Positions 24,453 through 33,906 of a stretch of DNA of 64,000 nucleotides are shown here, one piece after another. The translations under genes were made by a program, and so were the position numbers. The notes under the pieces are model-generated. The model was not told the origin of the DNA, ran no database searches, and saw only the letters and a list, made by a program, of their open reading frames with translations. The stretch lies in NCBI GenBank assembly GCA_947630695.1, contig CANRIM010000006.1, positions 1 to 64,000 of the forward strand. The letters are read 5' to 3'. The stretch comes from an uncultured Lachnospiraceae bacterium. Lineage in GTDB: Bacteria; Bacillota; Clostridia; Lachnospirales; Lachnospiraceae. Positions within the stretch are counted from its first letter, which is position 1. Every line of letters begins with the position of its first letter.

Positions 24453-27041
24453 TTGAAAAAAATAGTTTATTTTGACGGGCACAGCGTGCTGAACCGGGCG
24501 TTTTACGGAATTTCCACGCTGACCACCACGGACGGATTTCCCACAAATGCCATATACGGATTTCTTGCGATTTTGTTTAAGATCATGGAAGAAGAACAGC
24601 CGGATTATCTGGCAGTGGCTTTCGACGTACATGCCCCCACCTTCCGCCATCAGATGTACGACGCCTACAAGGGCACCAGAAAACCCATGCCGGAGGATCT
24701 GCACCTGCAGGTGCCGAAGATGAAGGAAGTGCTGCAGGCCATGGGCATTCCGGTGTTTGAACAGGCGGGATATGAGGCGGACGATCTCATCGGCACCCTG
24801 GCGAAAAAAAGCCGGGCGGACGGACTGGAAGTGGTGATCGTCACGGGAGACCGGGATCTGCTGCAGCTGGTGGAGCCACAGATTCGAGTGAAGCTGGCCA
24901 AACCCGTCCGGGGCAATTCCCAGGCGGAGGATTATACCGTGGAAAAGGTACAGGAACAATACGGACTGCTGCCGGAGCAGATCATCGATCTGAAAGGGCT
25001 GATGGGAGATGCTTCCGACAATATTCCGGGACTGCCCGGGGTGGGAGAAAAAACCGCCACGGCGATTTTAAAGAAGTTTTCCACCGTGGAAAACGCCCAT
25101 GCACATCTGGAGGAGATCACGCCGCCCAAGGCAAAGCGCGCCTTTGAAGAACATTATGATATGGCCCTGCTAAGCAAACGGCTGGCTACCATCTGTCTGG
25201 AAGCGCCGGTGGCGCCGGATTATGAAGCGCTGCAGTGCAGGGATTATTTTAACGCCCGGGCTTATCAGCTCTTTAAAGAACTGGAATTCAAGCGGTTTCT
25301 GGATCGTTTCGATCAGGAAGATACCAGCCGGGAAGAAACGCTGGAATTTACACAGATGGATGGAGAAACGCTGCTCGATACCATCAGCCGGATGGAAGCA
25401 GGGACCGCAGGCATTGCCTTCGCGCAAGGGTGGTTTGCTTTGTGCGCGGAAGGAAAAGGGTATATCGCCCGGATCGACGCGGCAGCAGTTTTGCCGGTAC
25501 TTCAAGCGCATATACGGTCGGTGACCACGTTCAACAGCCGGGGGCTGATCGACGGCCTGGGGGTGGAAATCTACGACGGCTGGTTTTTTGACGCCCGGAT
25601 TGCGGCGTATCTGTTAAATCCCATCAAAAATTCCTATGATTATGACGATATTGCCCGGGATTATCTGAAACTGCAGTGCAAAAGCCGCAAAGAATGGCTG
25701 GATTTGAAAAAAAGCGCCGATCCTGCGGCAACGGAAGACATCTGCAGGCAGCAGCTGTCCTGGGAGGCCTTTGTGGCGGATGCCGCCCGGAAGGTTCTTG
25801 AAAAAGAACTGGAGATGCTGCAGATGCACGACCTGTTTTATGAGATGGAAATGCCCCTGTGCGTTTCGCTGCGCTGTATGGAGAAAAAGGGCGTCCTTAT
25901 TCAGCCGCAGGAACTGGTGGATTACAGCGCGTATTTAAGCGGGCAGCTGGATGCGCTGCAGGAAAAAATCTACGATGCGGCGGGAGAACGCTTTAACATC
26001 AATTCGCCGAAGCAGCTGGGGGAGATCCTGTTTGAAAAACTGCAGCTGCCGGCTTCGAAAAAAACCAAATCCGGCTATTCCACCGCGGTAGAAGTGCTGG
26101 AAAAACTCAAAAACGATTATCCGATTGTGGACGACGTGCTGATTTACCGGCAGTTTTCGAAATTCAAATCCACCTATTCCGACGCGCTGCCCAAGTTTGT
26201 GGCGGAAGACGGGCGGATCCATTCCGATTTTCTGCAGACGGTAACGGCCACCGGCCGGATTTCCAGCGCCAATCCCAATCTGCAGAATATTCCGGTGCGG
26301 ACGGAGCTGGGACGCTCCATCCGCAAGGTGTTTGTGCCCCGGGAAGGCTGTATTTTTATTGATGCGGACTATTCGCAGATCGAACTGCGGGTGCTGGCGC
26401 ATCTGTCCAAAGATGAGGGACTGATCCAGGCCTTTTACGAGGGAGAGGATATTCACAAAAGCACCGCTGCTAAAGTCTTTCACGTGCCGGCGGCGGAGGT
26501 GACGCCGCTGCAGCGCCGGAATGCGAAAGCAGTCAATTTCGGCATTGTATACGGCATCAGCGCTTACGGGCTGAGCCAGGATCTGGGGATCCCGGTGAAG
26601 GAGGCAAAGGCGTACATCGAGCAGTATTTCGCCACCTACCCGAAGGTGGAGCAATTTTTGAAAAATATTGTGGCGTCCACGAAGGAAACGGGATATTCCT
26701 ATACCATGTTTCACCGGAGAAGGCCGGTGCCGGAGATCCATGCAGCCAACGCAGTACAGCGGGGATTCGGCGAGCGGATTGCCATGAATTCCCCGGTGCA
26801 GGGCAGCGCGGCGGACATTATGAAACTGGCCATGAATGCGGTACACAAAGAACTCAAAGAACGAGGACTGAAATCAGCCATTGTCCTGCAGGTGCATGAC
26901 GAGCTGCTGGTGGAAGCGCCTTTGGAAGAAGCGGATGAAGTTTCCGCAATCTTAAAAGAAAAAATGGAGAGTGCCTGCAGCCTTGCGGTGCCGCTGGTGG
27001 CGGAGCTGCAGCGGGGCAGCAGCTGGTACGAGACAAAGTAA
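24453..27041 (+). CDS. polA: DNA polymerase I
   Basis: 862 residues: 5'-nuclease domain (about 1-290, with YEADDLIGTLA and the GDASDNIPGLPGVG helix-hairpin-helix), a 3'-5' exonuclease-like domain (about 300-460), and the polymerase domain with motif A DADYSQIELR, motif B KAVNFGIVYG and motif C VHDELL. The exonuclease motif I carboxylates are not visible in the MEAGTAGIAF region, so proofreading is probably lost, as in Bacillus and Thermus enzymes. The start is TTG at 24453 behind GGGAG. The stop shares a base with the coaE start. Confidence 0.95.
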   Translation: MKKIVYFDGHSVLNRAFYGISTLTTTDGFPTNAIYGFLAILFKIMEEEQPDYLAVAFDVHAPTFRHQMYDAYKGTRKPMPEDLHLQVPKMKEVLQAMGIPVFEQAGYEADDLIGTLAKKSRADGLEVVIVTGDRDLLQLVEPQIRVKLAKPVRGNSQAEDYTVEKVQEQYGLLPEQIIDLKGLMGDASDNIPGLPGVGEKTATAILKKFSTVENAHAHLEEITPPKAKRAFEEHYDMALLSKRLATICLEAPVAPDYEALQCRDYFNARAYQLFKELEFKRFLDRFDQEDTSREETLEFTQMDGETLLDTISRMEAGTAGIAFAQGWFALCAEGKGYIARIDAAAVLPVLQAHIRSVTTFNSRGLIDGLGVEIYDGWFFDARIAAYLLNPIKNSYDYDDIARDYLKLQCKSRKEWLDLKKSADPAATEDICRQQLSWEAFVADAARKVLEKELEMLQMHDLFYEMEMPLCVSLRCMEKKGVLIQPQELVDYSAYLSGQLDALQEKIYDAAGERFNINSPKQLGEILFEKLQLPASKKTKSGYSTAVEVLEKLKNDYPIVDDVLIYRQFSKFKSTYSDALPKFVAEDGRIHSDFLQTVTATGRISSANPNLQNIPVRTELGRSIRKVFVPREGCIFIDADYSQIELRVLAHLSKDEGLIQAFYEGEDIHKSTAAKVFHVPAAEVTPLQRRNAKAVNFGIVYGISAYGLSQDLGIPVKEAKAYIEQYFATYPKVEQFLKNIVASTKETGYSYTMFHRRRPVPEIHAANAVQRGFGERIAMNSPVQGSAADIMKLAMNAVHKELKERGLKSAIVLQVHDELLVEAPLEEADEVSAILKEKMESACSLAVPLVAELQRGSSWYETK

Positions 27042-27649
27042 TGCAGATCATCGGAATTACCGGCGGCGTCGGTAGCGGAAAAAGCACGGTGCTGCACTAC
27101 ATTGAAGAAACATGGAGCCTGCCGGTGCTCTGTGCGGACGACATCGGAAGAGCCGTACAGCGGCGCGGCGAAGAAGGATATCGCCGGATCGTGGAAGCCT
27201 TTGGCAGCGAAGTGGTGGCGGAAGACGGCGAACTGAACCGGTCGCAGCTGGCCAAAGTCATCTATGGGGACGAGGATCAGCGAAAGGCATTGGAGGCCAT
27301 TGTGCATCCCCTGGTGCGGAAACGGATCGAGGCGGAAATTGCGGCGGCAAAGGAACGGCAGGTTTTTTGCCTGCTGATCGAGTCGGCCATTCTGGTGGAA
27401 GCTGGGCTGGACGCGCTGTGTGACGAGCTCTGGCTGGTGCGGGCGGAGCTTCCGGTACGTATCGGACGGCTGATGCGGGACCGGGGCTATACGAAAGAGC
27501 GCTGTGAAGCAATCATTCGCGCGCAGCTGCCGGAAGAAGCATTCCTTCGGCGCTGCAGGGTTTGTATTGACAACAACGCGGATCTGTCGCATACTTTTGC
27601 GCAGATCGACCAGGAACTAAACAGATTAAAGGAAAAAGAAAAGGTATGA
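27041..27649 (+). CDS. coaE: Dephospho-CoA kinase
   Basis: 202 residues. The P-loop GGVGSGKST is at the N-terminus, and the family's ADDIGR and the ESAILVEAG region follow. It phosphorylates dephospho-CoA to CoA, the final step of CoA synthesis. polA-coaE adjacency is conserved in many Firmicutes. Its ATG shares the final A of the polA stop, and its stop overlaps the next ATG. Confidence 0.93.
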   Translation: MQIIGITGGVGSGKSTVLHYIEETWSLPVLCADDIGRAVQRRGEEGYRRIVEAFGSEVVAEDGELNRSQLAKVIYGDEDQRKALEAIVHPLVRKRIEAEIAAAKERQVFCLLIESAILVEAGLDALCDELWLVRAELPVRIGRLMRDRGYTKERCEAIIRAQLPEEAFLRRCRVCIDNNADLSHTFAQIDQELNRLKEKEKV

Positions 27650-28431
27650 GATTATGCAGTCTGGCAAGCGGCAGCAGAGGCAACGCCGCTTATCTGACCC
27701 ATGAAGACCGGCATTTTCTGATCGATGCCGGCATCAGTAAAAAAGCCATTGAAACCCAGCTGGAGCAGCTGGAAAGCAGCGCGGACAAGATCAACGCCAT
27801 ACTGATCACCCATGAGCACATCGATCATATCCGGGGACTGGGCGCCTTCCTGCGGAAATATCCGGTGCCGGTGTATTTAACGGCAGGCACCTGGGAAGCC
27901 GTCCGGAACAGCAGCTGTCTGGGACGAGTGGACGAAGGACTGTTTACCGTCATTGAAAGCGGTAAGGATTTTGAAATTGCAGGGATCTGCATCCGGGCCA
28001 TTGCCACGGATCACGATGCGGCGGAACCGGTGGCGTACCGGTTCAGTACGGCGGAAGGGGCGCTGGCCGTGATCACGGATCTGGGTACATATGACGAACA
28101 TACGATTCAGGCCTTTCGAGGCATCCGGGGCGGGATCATCGAGGCAAACCACGATATCCGTATGCTGGAAATGGGCCCCTATCCTTATGCGCTGAAGCTG
28201 CGGATCCTCGGAAAGAACGGGCATTTGTCCAACGAGGCCTGCGCAGGGCTGATTCACGCGCTGGACGCGGGAGGGCTGTCCCAGGTGATTCTGGGACATT
28301 TAAGCATGGAAAACAATCTGCCGGATATCGCGTATGAAACGGTGAAACAGGAACTGCAGGCGGAGGGGGACGCGCTGCCTGAAATCCATGTGGCCGGGCA
28401 GTACGCGCATTCCGCGTGGATCAGTATATAA
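27646..28431 (+). CDS. MBL-fold metallohydrolase (WalJ/YycJ-like)
   Basis: 261 residues. The metallo-beta-lactamase signature THEHIDH and the opening LASGSRGNAAYL are characteristic of the YycJ/WalJ group, proposed exonucleases or phosphodiesterases involved in DNA metabolism. It is coupled to coaE by a 4-nt ATGA overlap rather than being in a walRK operon. Confidence 0.85.
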   Translation: MRLCSLASGSRGNAAYLTHEDRHFLIDAGISKKAIETQLEQLESSADKINAILITHEHIDHIRGLGAFLRKYPVPVYLTAGTWEAVRNSSCLGRVDEGLFTVIESGKDFEIAGICIRAIATDHDAAEPVAYRFSTAEGALAVITDLGTYDEHTIQAFRGIRGGIIEANHDIRMLEMGPYPYALKLRILGKNGHLSNEACAGLIHALDAGGLSQVILGHLSMENNLPDIAYETVKQELQAEGDALPEIHVAGQYAHSAWISI

Positions 28432-28457
28432 AGGATCAGTTAGTAAGGAGAAAAAAG

Positions 28458-28730
28458 ATGAAAAAAATCATTATCACCGTGGTAGGACTGGATACCGTGG
28501 GAATCATTGCGAAGGTCTGCACCTATCTGGCGGAACATCAGATCAATATTCTGGACATTTCCCAGACCATCGTGGCGGATTACTTCAATATGATGATGAT
28601 TGTGGATATGGCGAAGGCAGACGTAGGTTTTGACGCCATGGCGGAAAATCTGAAAAAAGCCGGTGAAGAAATGGGTCTGATCATTCGATGCCAGCGGGAA
28701 GAAATATTTACGAGTATGCACAGGATCTAG
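28458..28730 (+). CDS. ACT-domain protein (UPF0237)
   Basis: 90 residues, a single ACT domain with the [11 protein letters not shown] start and NILDISQTI typical of UPF0237. ACT domains bind small ligands, often amino acids, to regulate enzymes. It is consistently encoded just before a PFL/UPF0210 protein, as here. TAAGGAG precedes ATG 28458. Confidence 0.88.
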   Translation: MKKIIITVVGLDTVGIIAKVCTYLAEHQINILDISQTIVADYFNMMMIVDMAKADVGFDAMAENLKKAGEEMGLIIRCQREEIFTSMHRI

Positions 28731-28743
28731 GAGGACGGACGCT

Positions 28744-30108
28744 TTGATCAATTTATTGGAAGTCAATGAAACGAACCAGATGATCAGTCAGGAGAATCTG
28801 GACGTGAGAACCATTACCATGGGCATCAGCCTCTTGGACTGTATCGACGCTTCGACGGAAGCAGTCTGTGAAAAGGTGTATCAGAAAATCCGGACAAAAG
28901 CGGCAAGGCTTGTGGCCACCGGGCAGGAAATCGAGGCGGAATTCGGGATTCCGGTGGTGAACAAGCGGATTTCGGTGACGCCGGTTTCCTTGATCGGCGG
29001 ACCCTGCTGCCGCACCACGTCGGACTTTGTGAAGATTGCAAAGACCCTGGATCAGGCCGCGAAGGAAGTGGGCGTGAATTTTATCGGCGGATATTCCGCA
29101 CTGGTGACCAAGGGCATGACCCCGGCGGAGCGCCTGCTGATCGAATCCATTCCGGAAGCGCTGGCCGCGACGGAGCGGGTCTGTGCTTCCGTCAATGTGG
29201 GTTCCACCAAGTCCGGCATCAATATGGACGCGGTGCGGCTGATGGGAACCGTGATTCATCAGACCGCGGAAAAGACAAAGGAAGCGGACTCCATCGGCTG
29301 CGCCAAGCTGGTGGTGTTCTGTAATGCGCCGGATGACAACCCCTTTATGGCCGGAGCTTTTCACGGCGTGACCCAGGAAGATACGGTGATTCATGTGGGC
29401 GTCAGCGGCCCCGGCGTGGTGCGCCATGCGCTGCATGTCAATCAGGACGCGGATTTTGAATCCCTCTGCGAAACCATCAAAAAAACCGCTTTTAAAATCA
29501 CGCGGGTTGGTCAGCTGGTGGCGAAGGAAGCCTCCCGGCGGCTGAACGTGCCCTTCGGCATCGTAGATCTGTCTCTGGCGCCCACGCCGGCGGTGGGAGA
29601 CAGCGTTGCGGAAATTCTGGAAGAAATCGGCGTGGAATACGCGGGAGCGCCCGGCACCACAGCTGCCCTGGCGCTGTTGAATGATCAGGTAAAAAAAGGC
29701 GGGATCATGGCCAGTTCCTATGTAGGCGGGTTAAGCGGCGCGTTTATTCCCTTAAGCGAGGATCACGCCATGACGGAAGCCGCGCTTGCAGGCGCGCTGA
29801 ATCTGGAAAAACTGGAAGCCATGACCTGTGTCTGTTCGGTGGGTCTGGATATGATCGCCGTGCCGGGGGATACAAAGGAAAGTACCATTTCCGGCATCAT
29901 TGCAGATGAAATGGCCATTGGTATGATCAACCAGAAGACCACGGCGGTCCGGCTGATTCCGGTGATCGGAAAAACCGTGGGGGACACCGCCAGATTCGGC
30001 GGACTCTTAGGAGAAGCGCCGGTGATTGCGGTAAATCCCTTTTCCTGTGAAAAGCTCATCGCGCGGAAAGGAACCATTCCCGCGCCGGTGCACAGCTTTA
30101 AGAATTAA
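28744..30108 (+). CDS. PFL-family protein (UPF0210/DUF711)
   Basis: 454 residues matching the DUF711/UPF0210 family, a set of proteins structurally related to pyruvate formate-lyase with no established reaction. The [18 protein letters not shown] stretch and [10 protein letters not shown] are conserved. The start is TTG at 28744 with AGGAGG at 28729-28734. The ACT partner 14 nt upstream suggests ligand-regulated activity. A bidirectional terminator follows. Confidence 0.87.
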   Translation: MINLLEVNETNQMISQENLDVRTITMGISLLDCIDASTEAVCEKVYQKIRTKAARLVATGQEIEAEFGIPVVNKRISVTPVSLIGGPCCRTTSDFVKIAKTLDQAAKEVGVNFIGGYSALVTKGMTPAERLLIESIPEALAATERVCASVNVGSTKSGINMDAVRLMGTVIHQTAEKTKEADSIGCAKLVVFCNAPDDNPFMAGAFHGVTQEDTVIHVGVSGPGVVRHALHVNQDADFESLCETIKKTAFKITRVGQLVAKEASRRLNVPFGIVDLSLAPTPAVGDSVAEILEEIGVEYAGAPGTTAALALLNDQVKKGGIMASSYVGGLSGAFIPLSEDHAMTEAALAGALNLEKLEAMTCVCSVGLDMIAVPGDTKESTISGIIADEMAIGMINQKTTAVRLIPVIGKTVGDTARFGGLLGEAPVIAVNPFSCEKLIARKGTIPAPVHSFKN

Positions 30109-30142
30109 CGTCACGGATAAAAATTTGAATTTGCCAAATGTA

Positions 30143-30174
30143 AAAATCCCGGCAGTGTGTACTGCCGGGATTTT
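30143..30174. terminator. Bidirectional intrinsic terminator
   Basis: A perfect 14-bp inverted repeat, AAAATCCCGGCAGT (30143-30156) and ACTGCCGGGATTTT (30161-30174), around GTGT, with A and T runs on either side. It serves the PFL gene on the + strand and the convergent SASP gene on the - strand. Confidence 0.85.
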
Positions 30175-30184
30175 GACTGTCGGA

Positions 30185-30382
30185 TTACTGCTGTCCAGCC
30201 ATGCTGCGTTCCTGTGCTTCGATCATTTTCTTAACCATTCCGCCACCGACGCTGCCGGCTTCTCTGGATGTTAATTCCCCGTTGTAACCGTCTTTCAGGT
30301 TGACACCGAGTTCTGAAGCAACTTCCATTTTAAAACGATTCATCGCACTCTTGGCTTCGGGTACATTCGTTTTATTTGTCAT
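30185..30382 (-). CDS. Alpha/beta-type small acid-soluble spore protein
   Basis: 65 residues. It carries the SASP signatures: the germination-protease site region FKMEVASELG, GVNLKDGYNGELTSR, and GSVGGGMVKKMIE. These proteins coat forespore DNA and protect it from UV and heat. ATG at 30382 is used, 7 nt after GGAGG; the GTG at 30391 overlaps the ribosome site. A sigma-G-like promoter lies upstream. This is direct evidence that the organism makes endospores. Confidence 0.95.
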   Translation of the reverse strand: MTNKTNVPEAKSAMNRFKMEVASELGVNLKDGYNGELTSREAGSVGGGMVKKMIEAQERSMAGQQ

Positions 30383-30401
30383 GTTTATCACCTCCGAAGT
30401 G

Positions 30402-30430
30402 TATTATGGACAAATAAAACGTTTTTATGA
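30402..30430 (-). promoter_or_regulatory. Candidate sigma-G promoter of the SASP gene
   Basis: On the - strand, TCATA (30430-30426) is followed after 17 bp by CATAATA (30408-30402), which fits the sigma-G -10 (CATWHTA) and four of five positions of the -35 (GHATR). Position just upstream of the SASP ribosome site fits forespore expression. Confidence 0.5.
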
Positions 30431-30461
30431 TGGTAATTAATTGCAGTCAGTTTTCGACTTA

Positions 30462-32243
30462 TCAAACCGCTTTTGTGTTTTCTTTCAGCCAGTCTTTTTC
30501 TTCTTCGTTCAGCAGCGGCGAAAGTTTTTCATAAACCAGTTTATGATAATCGTTCAGCCAGATTTTTTCCTGTTCATTTAAAAGCGAAGGATTGATGCAG
30601 CGCAGATCGATGGGCACGTAGGTCAGCGGTTCGAAGCCGAGAAACGTGCCAAAGGCATTTTCACAGATTTTTTTGCAAAGCAGCATATTTTCCGTGCGGA
30701 TGCCGTAGGCGTTTTCAATATAAAGGCCCGGTTCGTCGCTGGTGATCATTCCCGGCCGCAGGACGCAGCCGCCGTTTTTCGGAATGCGTTTGTTGATATT
30801 CACCGGCCCTTCATGGACGTTCAGACAGTAGCCGATGCCGTGCCCGGTGCCGTGATTGTAATCTTTGTGCGCCTGCCAGAGGGCTTCCCTGGCCAGAATA
30901 TCCAGATTGACGCCGCTGCAGCCTTCCGGGAATACAGCATTCTGCAAATGCAGCGTACCCTTTAATACAAGGGTAAAATCATTTTTGAAGGCTTCGGAAA
31001 CTTCGCCGCCCAGAGAAAAGGTCCTGGTGACGTCCGTGGTGCCGTAAAGGTACTGCCCGCCGGAATCCACCAGCAGGCTGCCTGTGGCGGCAATGGGTTT
31101 TGCGCTTTCTTTTTCGGCGCTGTAATGGATGATGGCGCCGTTTTCCTGATAGCCGCAGATGGTGGAAAAAGAAATTTCCAGAAAATCATCACTTTTTGCC
31201 CGGATGGCGTCCAGTGCAAGGCCGGCTTCATATTCGTCCAGATCCCCGGTTTTGGCGGCTTCTTCGATCCAGCGAAGGAAGCGCACCATGGCAACACCGT
31301 CCAGACAGTTGGCATATCGGAGATTTTCGATTTCCGTTGCATTTTTGACGGCTTTCTGCAGGCAAACCGGATCTTCAATGAAAACAAGATCGCCTTTTTC
31401 TTTCAGATAAGAACAGACTGCGTAGTTAATGCTGTTTTCATCACAGTAAATTTTTTCATATTGTTTCGTAAAAAATGCGCAGACTGCGTCATAATCACAG
31501 ATTTCCACCGGCAGCGCCGTCAGATAAGCCTTCACGTCATCCGAAGGCTGGGCGGGATTGACAAAGAGCACGCTGCGGGCCGGATCCATATAAAAATAGG
31601 AATAGAACACCGGATTGTAATCAATGTCTGCGCCCCGGAGATTCAAAAGCCAGGCGATGCTGTCCAGGGAGGAAAGAAAGTAGGCGTCCTTTGCAGACAG
31701 CTGCAGCGCTTCCCTCAGATGCTCCAGTTTTTCGGCAGCGCTTTGTCCGGCATAGCGTTCTTCCAGAAGGAAAACGGGGCGGGCCGGTTTGGCGGGACGA
31801 TCCTTCCAAAGTCGGGCTGCATAGTCAAAATCTGCTTTCAAAACCGCTTTTTTTTCGGCGGCGATTTCGGCAAGGTTTTTGCCCTCCGCGGCGGAAACGC
31901 AGGAACCGTTGATACCCAGTACCATGCCTTCTTTCAGGCAGGAAGAAATAAATTCCTCCGGCGTGGGCACTCCTTTTTCGCCGGATTTCTGCAGTTGTAC
32001 GCCGGAATCTGCCAGCTGCGCCGCAGCCTGCAGAAAATACCGGCCGTCTGTCCAGAGAAACGCTTCCTCTGTGGTTACCACCACCGTTGCGGCGGAGCCG
32101 GTGAAGCCGGTGAGATAATCCCGGTATTTAAAGTGATCGCTGATGTATTCGCTGTTGTGGGGATCCGTAGAGCAGATCAGGCAGACGTCGATCTGCTCCT
32201 GTTTCATTTCATTTTGCAGTGCAAGCAATCGTTGGTTTTTCAT
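30462..32243 (-). CDS. Xaa-Pro aminopeptidase (M24B, aminopeptidase P family)
   Basis: 593 residues: two creatinase-like N-terminal domains and a C-terminal pita-bread catalytic domain. Metal ligands are visible as the aspartates in VDSGGQYLYGTTDVTRT, the histidine region HGTGHGIG, and glutamates in SDEPGLY and RTENMLL. It removes N-terminal residues preceding proline from peptides. ATG at 32243 is behind AAAGGAG and lies one base after the apbE stop (TGA-A-ATG), so it is translated as the second gene of an apbE-pepP operon. Confidence 0.9.
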   Translation of the reverse strand: MKNQRLLALQNEMKQEQIDVCLICSTDPHNSEYISDHFKYRDYLTGFTGSAATVVVTTEEAFLWTDGRYFLQAAAQLADSGVQLQKSGEKGVPTPEEFISSCLKEGMVLGINGSCVSAAEGKNLAEIAAEKKAVLKADFDYAARLWKDRPAKPARPVFLLEERYAGQSAAEKLEHLREALQLSAKDAYFLSSLDSIAWLLNLRGADIDYNPVFYSYFYMDPARSVLFVNPAQPSDDVKAYLTALPVEICDYDAVCAFFTKQYEKIYCDENSINYAVCSYLKEKGDLVFIEDPVCLQKAVKNATEIENLRYANCLDGVAMVRFLRWIEEAAKTGDLDEYEAGLALDAIRAKSDDFLEISFSTICGYQENGAIIHYSAEKESAKPIAATGSLLVDSGGQYLYGTTDVTRTFSLGGEVSEAFKNDFTLVLKGTLHLQNAVFPEGCSGVNLDILAREALWQAHKDYNHGTGHGIGYCLNVHEGPVNINKRIPKNGGCVLRPGMITSDEPGLYIENAYGIRTENMLLCKKICENAFGTFLGFEPLTYVPIDLRCINPSLLNEQEKIWLNDYHKLVYEKLSPLLNEEEKDWLKENTKAV

Positions 32244-32244
32244 T

Positions 32245-33231
32245 TCATTCTCCTTTATCTTTTTCAGCAGGATCGCTGTATATGATTTCATTGTTTTCCG
32301 TGATGAAAATGGCTTCCAGGCCCGGGGTCCGGCGGATCAGGTCCAGCGCCTTTTCTTTGCCCAGCAGGATGCAGATGGTGCTGTAGGCGTCGCCTGCGGC
32401 CGGATCGTCGCAGAGAATGGTCGCGCTGTAAAGATCGGTTTGGGCGCTGTATCCGGTAGACGGATCCAAAATGTGATGGTACAGGGTTTCCCCCTGCCGG
32501 AAATACCGCTGGTATACGCCGGCGGTAATCACCGACTGATCGGATACGGAAAGAGACGCCGCCGCTTCATTTGCATCGCCGAAGGGCTGCTGAATGCCGA
32601 TGCGAAAAGGTTTGCCGTCGGGCCTGCTGCCAATGACGACGATATTGCCGCCAAAATCCAGTATGGCGCTTTCCACGCCCTGCTCCACCAGGAAATCACG
32701 CATTTTTCCGGCAATATAGCCTTTGGCCACCGCGCCGAAGTCCAGCTTCGCGGTTTCGGAAGCCAGGCATGCGGTATCGTCTTTCAGGATCAGCGCGTTG
32801 GCATCGACGGAAGCAGCCGCTTCCTGTATGGCCTCCGCCGACGGCACGGGATCGTCCGGTAAGGGTTCGTGAAAATTCCAGAGACCGGTGAGGGCGCCTA
32901 TGGTGCAGTCCAGTTTTCCTTCCGAGGCTTCGTAAAGCGACTGGTAAATCTCAATGATTTCTCTGGTTTCCTGCGCAATGGGCACATAGGAAAACCGGGC
33001 GTTTTCCAGCCGGCTGATGTCGCTGTCCGGCGATGTTTTGCTCAGCAGGTCTTCATAGGCGTGGCAGCGCGAAAATACTTCGTCAATCCATTTTTCGTCT
33101 TTCTGCCGGTAAACCGTGACGGATATATAGGTGTCCATGCAAAAATCCGTTTTTTTCATCGGCCGGGCCGCCGTGCAGCCTGCGCAGAGGACGATTATGA
33201 AAAAAAACAGAACCATATATCTTCGCTTCAT
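32245..33231 (-). CDS. apbE: FAD:protein FMN transferase (ApbE), lipoprotein
   Basis: 328 residues. A short signal peptide ending in the lipobox LCAGC (about residues 13-17) predicts a lipid-anchored extracytoplasmic protein. Family motifs include FCMDTYISVTVY, KLDFGAVAKGYIA, HHILDPSTGYSAQTD and the metal-binding AGDAYST. ApbE covalently attaches FMN to threonines of partner proteins such as Rnf, Nqr or extracellular reductases; no obvious substrate gene is nearby. ATG 33231 is chosen because it begins the signal peptide and has GGAG upstream. Confidence 0.9.
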   Translation of the reverse strand: MKRRYMVLFFFIIVLCAGCTAARPMKKTDFCMDTYISVTVYRQKDEKWIDEVFSRCHAYEDLLSKTSPDSDISRLENARFSYVPIAQETREIIEIYQSLYEASEGKLDCTIGALTGLWNFHEPLPDDPVPSAEAIQEAAASVDANALILKDDTACLASETAKLDFGAVAKGYIAGKMRDFLVEQGVESAILDFGGNIVVIGSRPDGKPFRIGIQQPFGDANEAAASLSVSDQSVITAGVYQRYFRQGETLYHHILDPSTGYSAQTDLYSATILCDDPAAGDAYSTICILLGKEKALDLIRRTPGLEAIFITENNEIIYSDPAEKDKGE

Positions 33232-33269
33232 GGCGTTTCGCTCCGTATCCCCATATTTTTTCATAGCTT

Positions 33270-33298
33270 AGCATACCTTTTTTTTATTGTATTTACAA
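33270..33298 (-). promoter_or_regulatory. Predicted promoter of apbE-pepP (- strand)
   Basis: Read on the - strand: TTGTAA (33298-33293), 17-bp spacer, TATGCT (33275-33270). It overlaps the + strand promoter of the DJ-1 gene. Confidence 0.55.
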
Positions 33299-33315
33299 GC
33301 GGTGTCTGTTAAACT
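33287..33315 (+). promoter_or_regulatory. Predicted promoter of the DJ-1 gene
   Basis: TTGTAT (33287-33292), 17-bp spacer, TAAACT (33310-33315). Its -35 region is interlocked with that of the divergent apbE promoter. Confidence 0.5.
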
Positions 33316-33342
33316 GTTGAAAGAAAGGAAGGCGTACAGACT

Positions 33343-33906
33343 ATGAAAAAGATATGTATAATACTGGCGGCGGGATTTGAAGAAATCGAAGCGCTGACCG
33401 TAGTGGATAATGTAAGGAGAGCAGGCATCGAAATCACAATGGCATCTTTGGGTGAGATACCGCTGGTGGAAGGATCCCATGGCATTCATGTCATGGCGGA
33501 TACCACACTGGAAAATGTGAACGTTACGGACTATGACATGCTGGTGCTGCCCGGCGGCGGCAAGGGTACCGAAAATCTGGCGGCAGCGCCGCAGGTGAAA
33601 GAAGCACTGGATGAAATGCGGGAACACGACAGATATATCGCTGCCATCTGCGCCGCCCCCAGCGTACTGGGCAAGTACGGACTGCTGGAAGGAAAAACGG
33701 CCTGCTGCTATCCGGGGTTTGAAGACAAACTGACCGGGGCCAATGTGGTTTATGAAAATACCGTCCGGGACGGTAAGATCATTACCGGACGCGCTATGGG
33801 CGCAGCCATGGATTTTTCCCTGAAAATTATTGAAACGCTGGAAGGCAAAGCAGCCGCGGACAAGGTTGCAGCCGGCATACTGTACAAGTCAGGAACGGAA
33901 CAATGA
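33343..33906 (+). CDS. DJ-1/PfpI family protein
   Basis: 187 residues of the DJ-1 family. The nucleophile-elbow cysteine lies in AAICAAPSVLG and the conserved glutamate in GFEEIEAL. Relatives are deglycases, glyoxalases or oxidative-stress sensors. RBS AAGGAAGG. The gene overlaps the next one by 4 nt (ATGA). Confidence 0.88.
   Translation: MKKICIILAAGFEEIEALTVVDNVRRAGIEITMASLGEIPLVEGSHGIHVMADTTLENVNVTDYDMLVLPGGGKGTENLAAAPQVKEALDEMREHDRYIAAICAAPSVLGKYGLLEGKTACCYPGFEDKLTGANVVYENTVRDGKIITGRAMGAAMDFSLKIIETLEGKAAADKVAAGILYKSGTEQ

Noticed and set aside
31125..32285. 386-residue + strand open frame opposite the Xaa-Pro aminopeptidase
   Set aside because: The - strand gene carries all M24 metal ligands; the + frame is Phe/Gly/Arg-rich without any motif.
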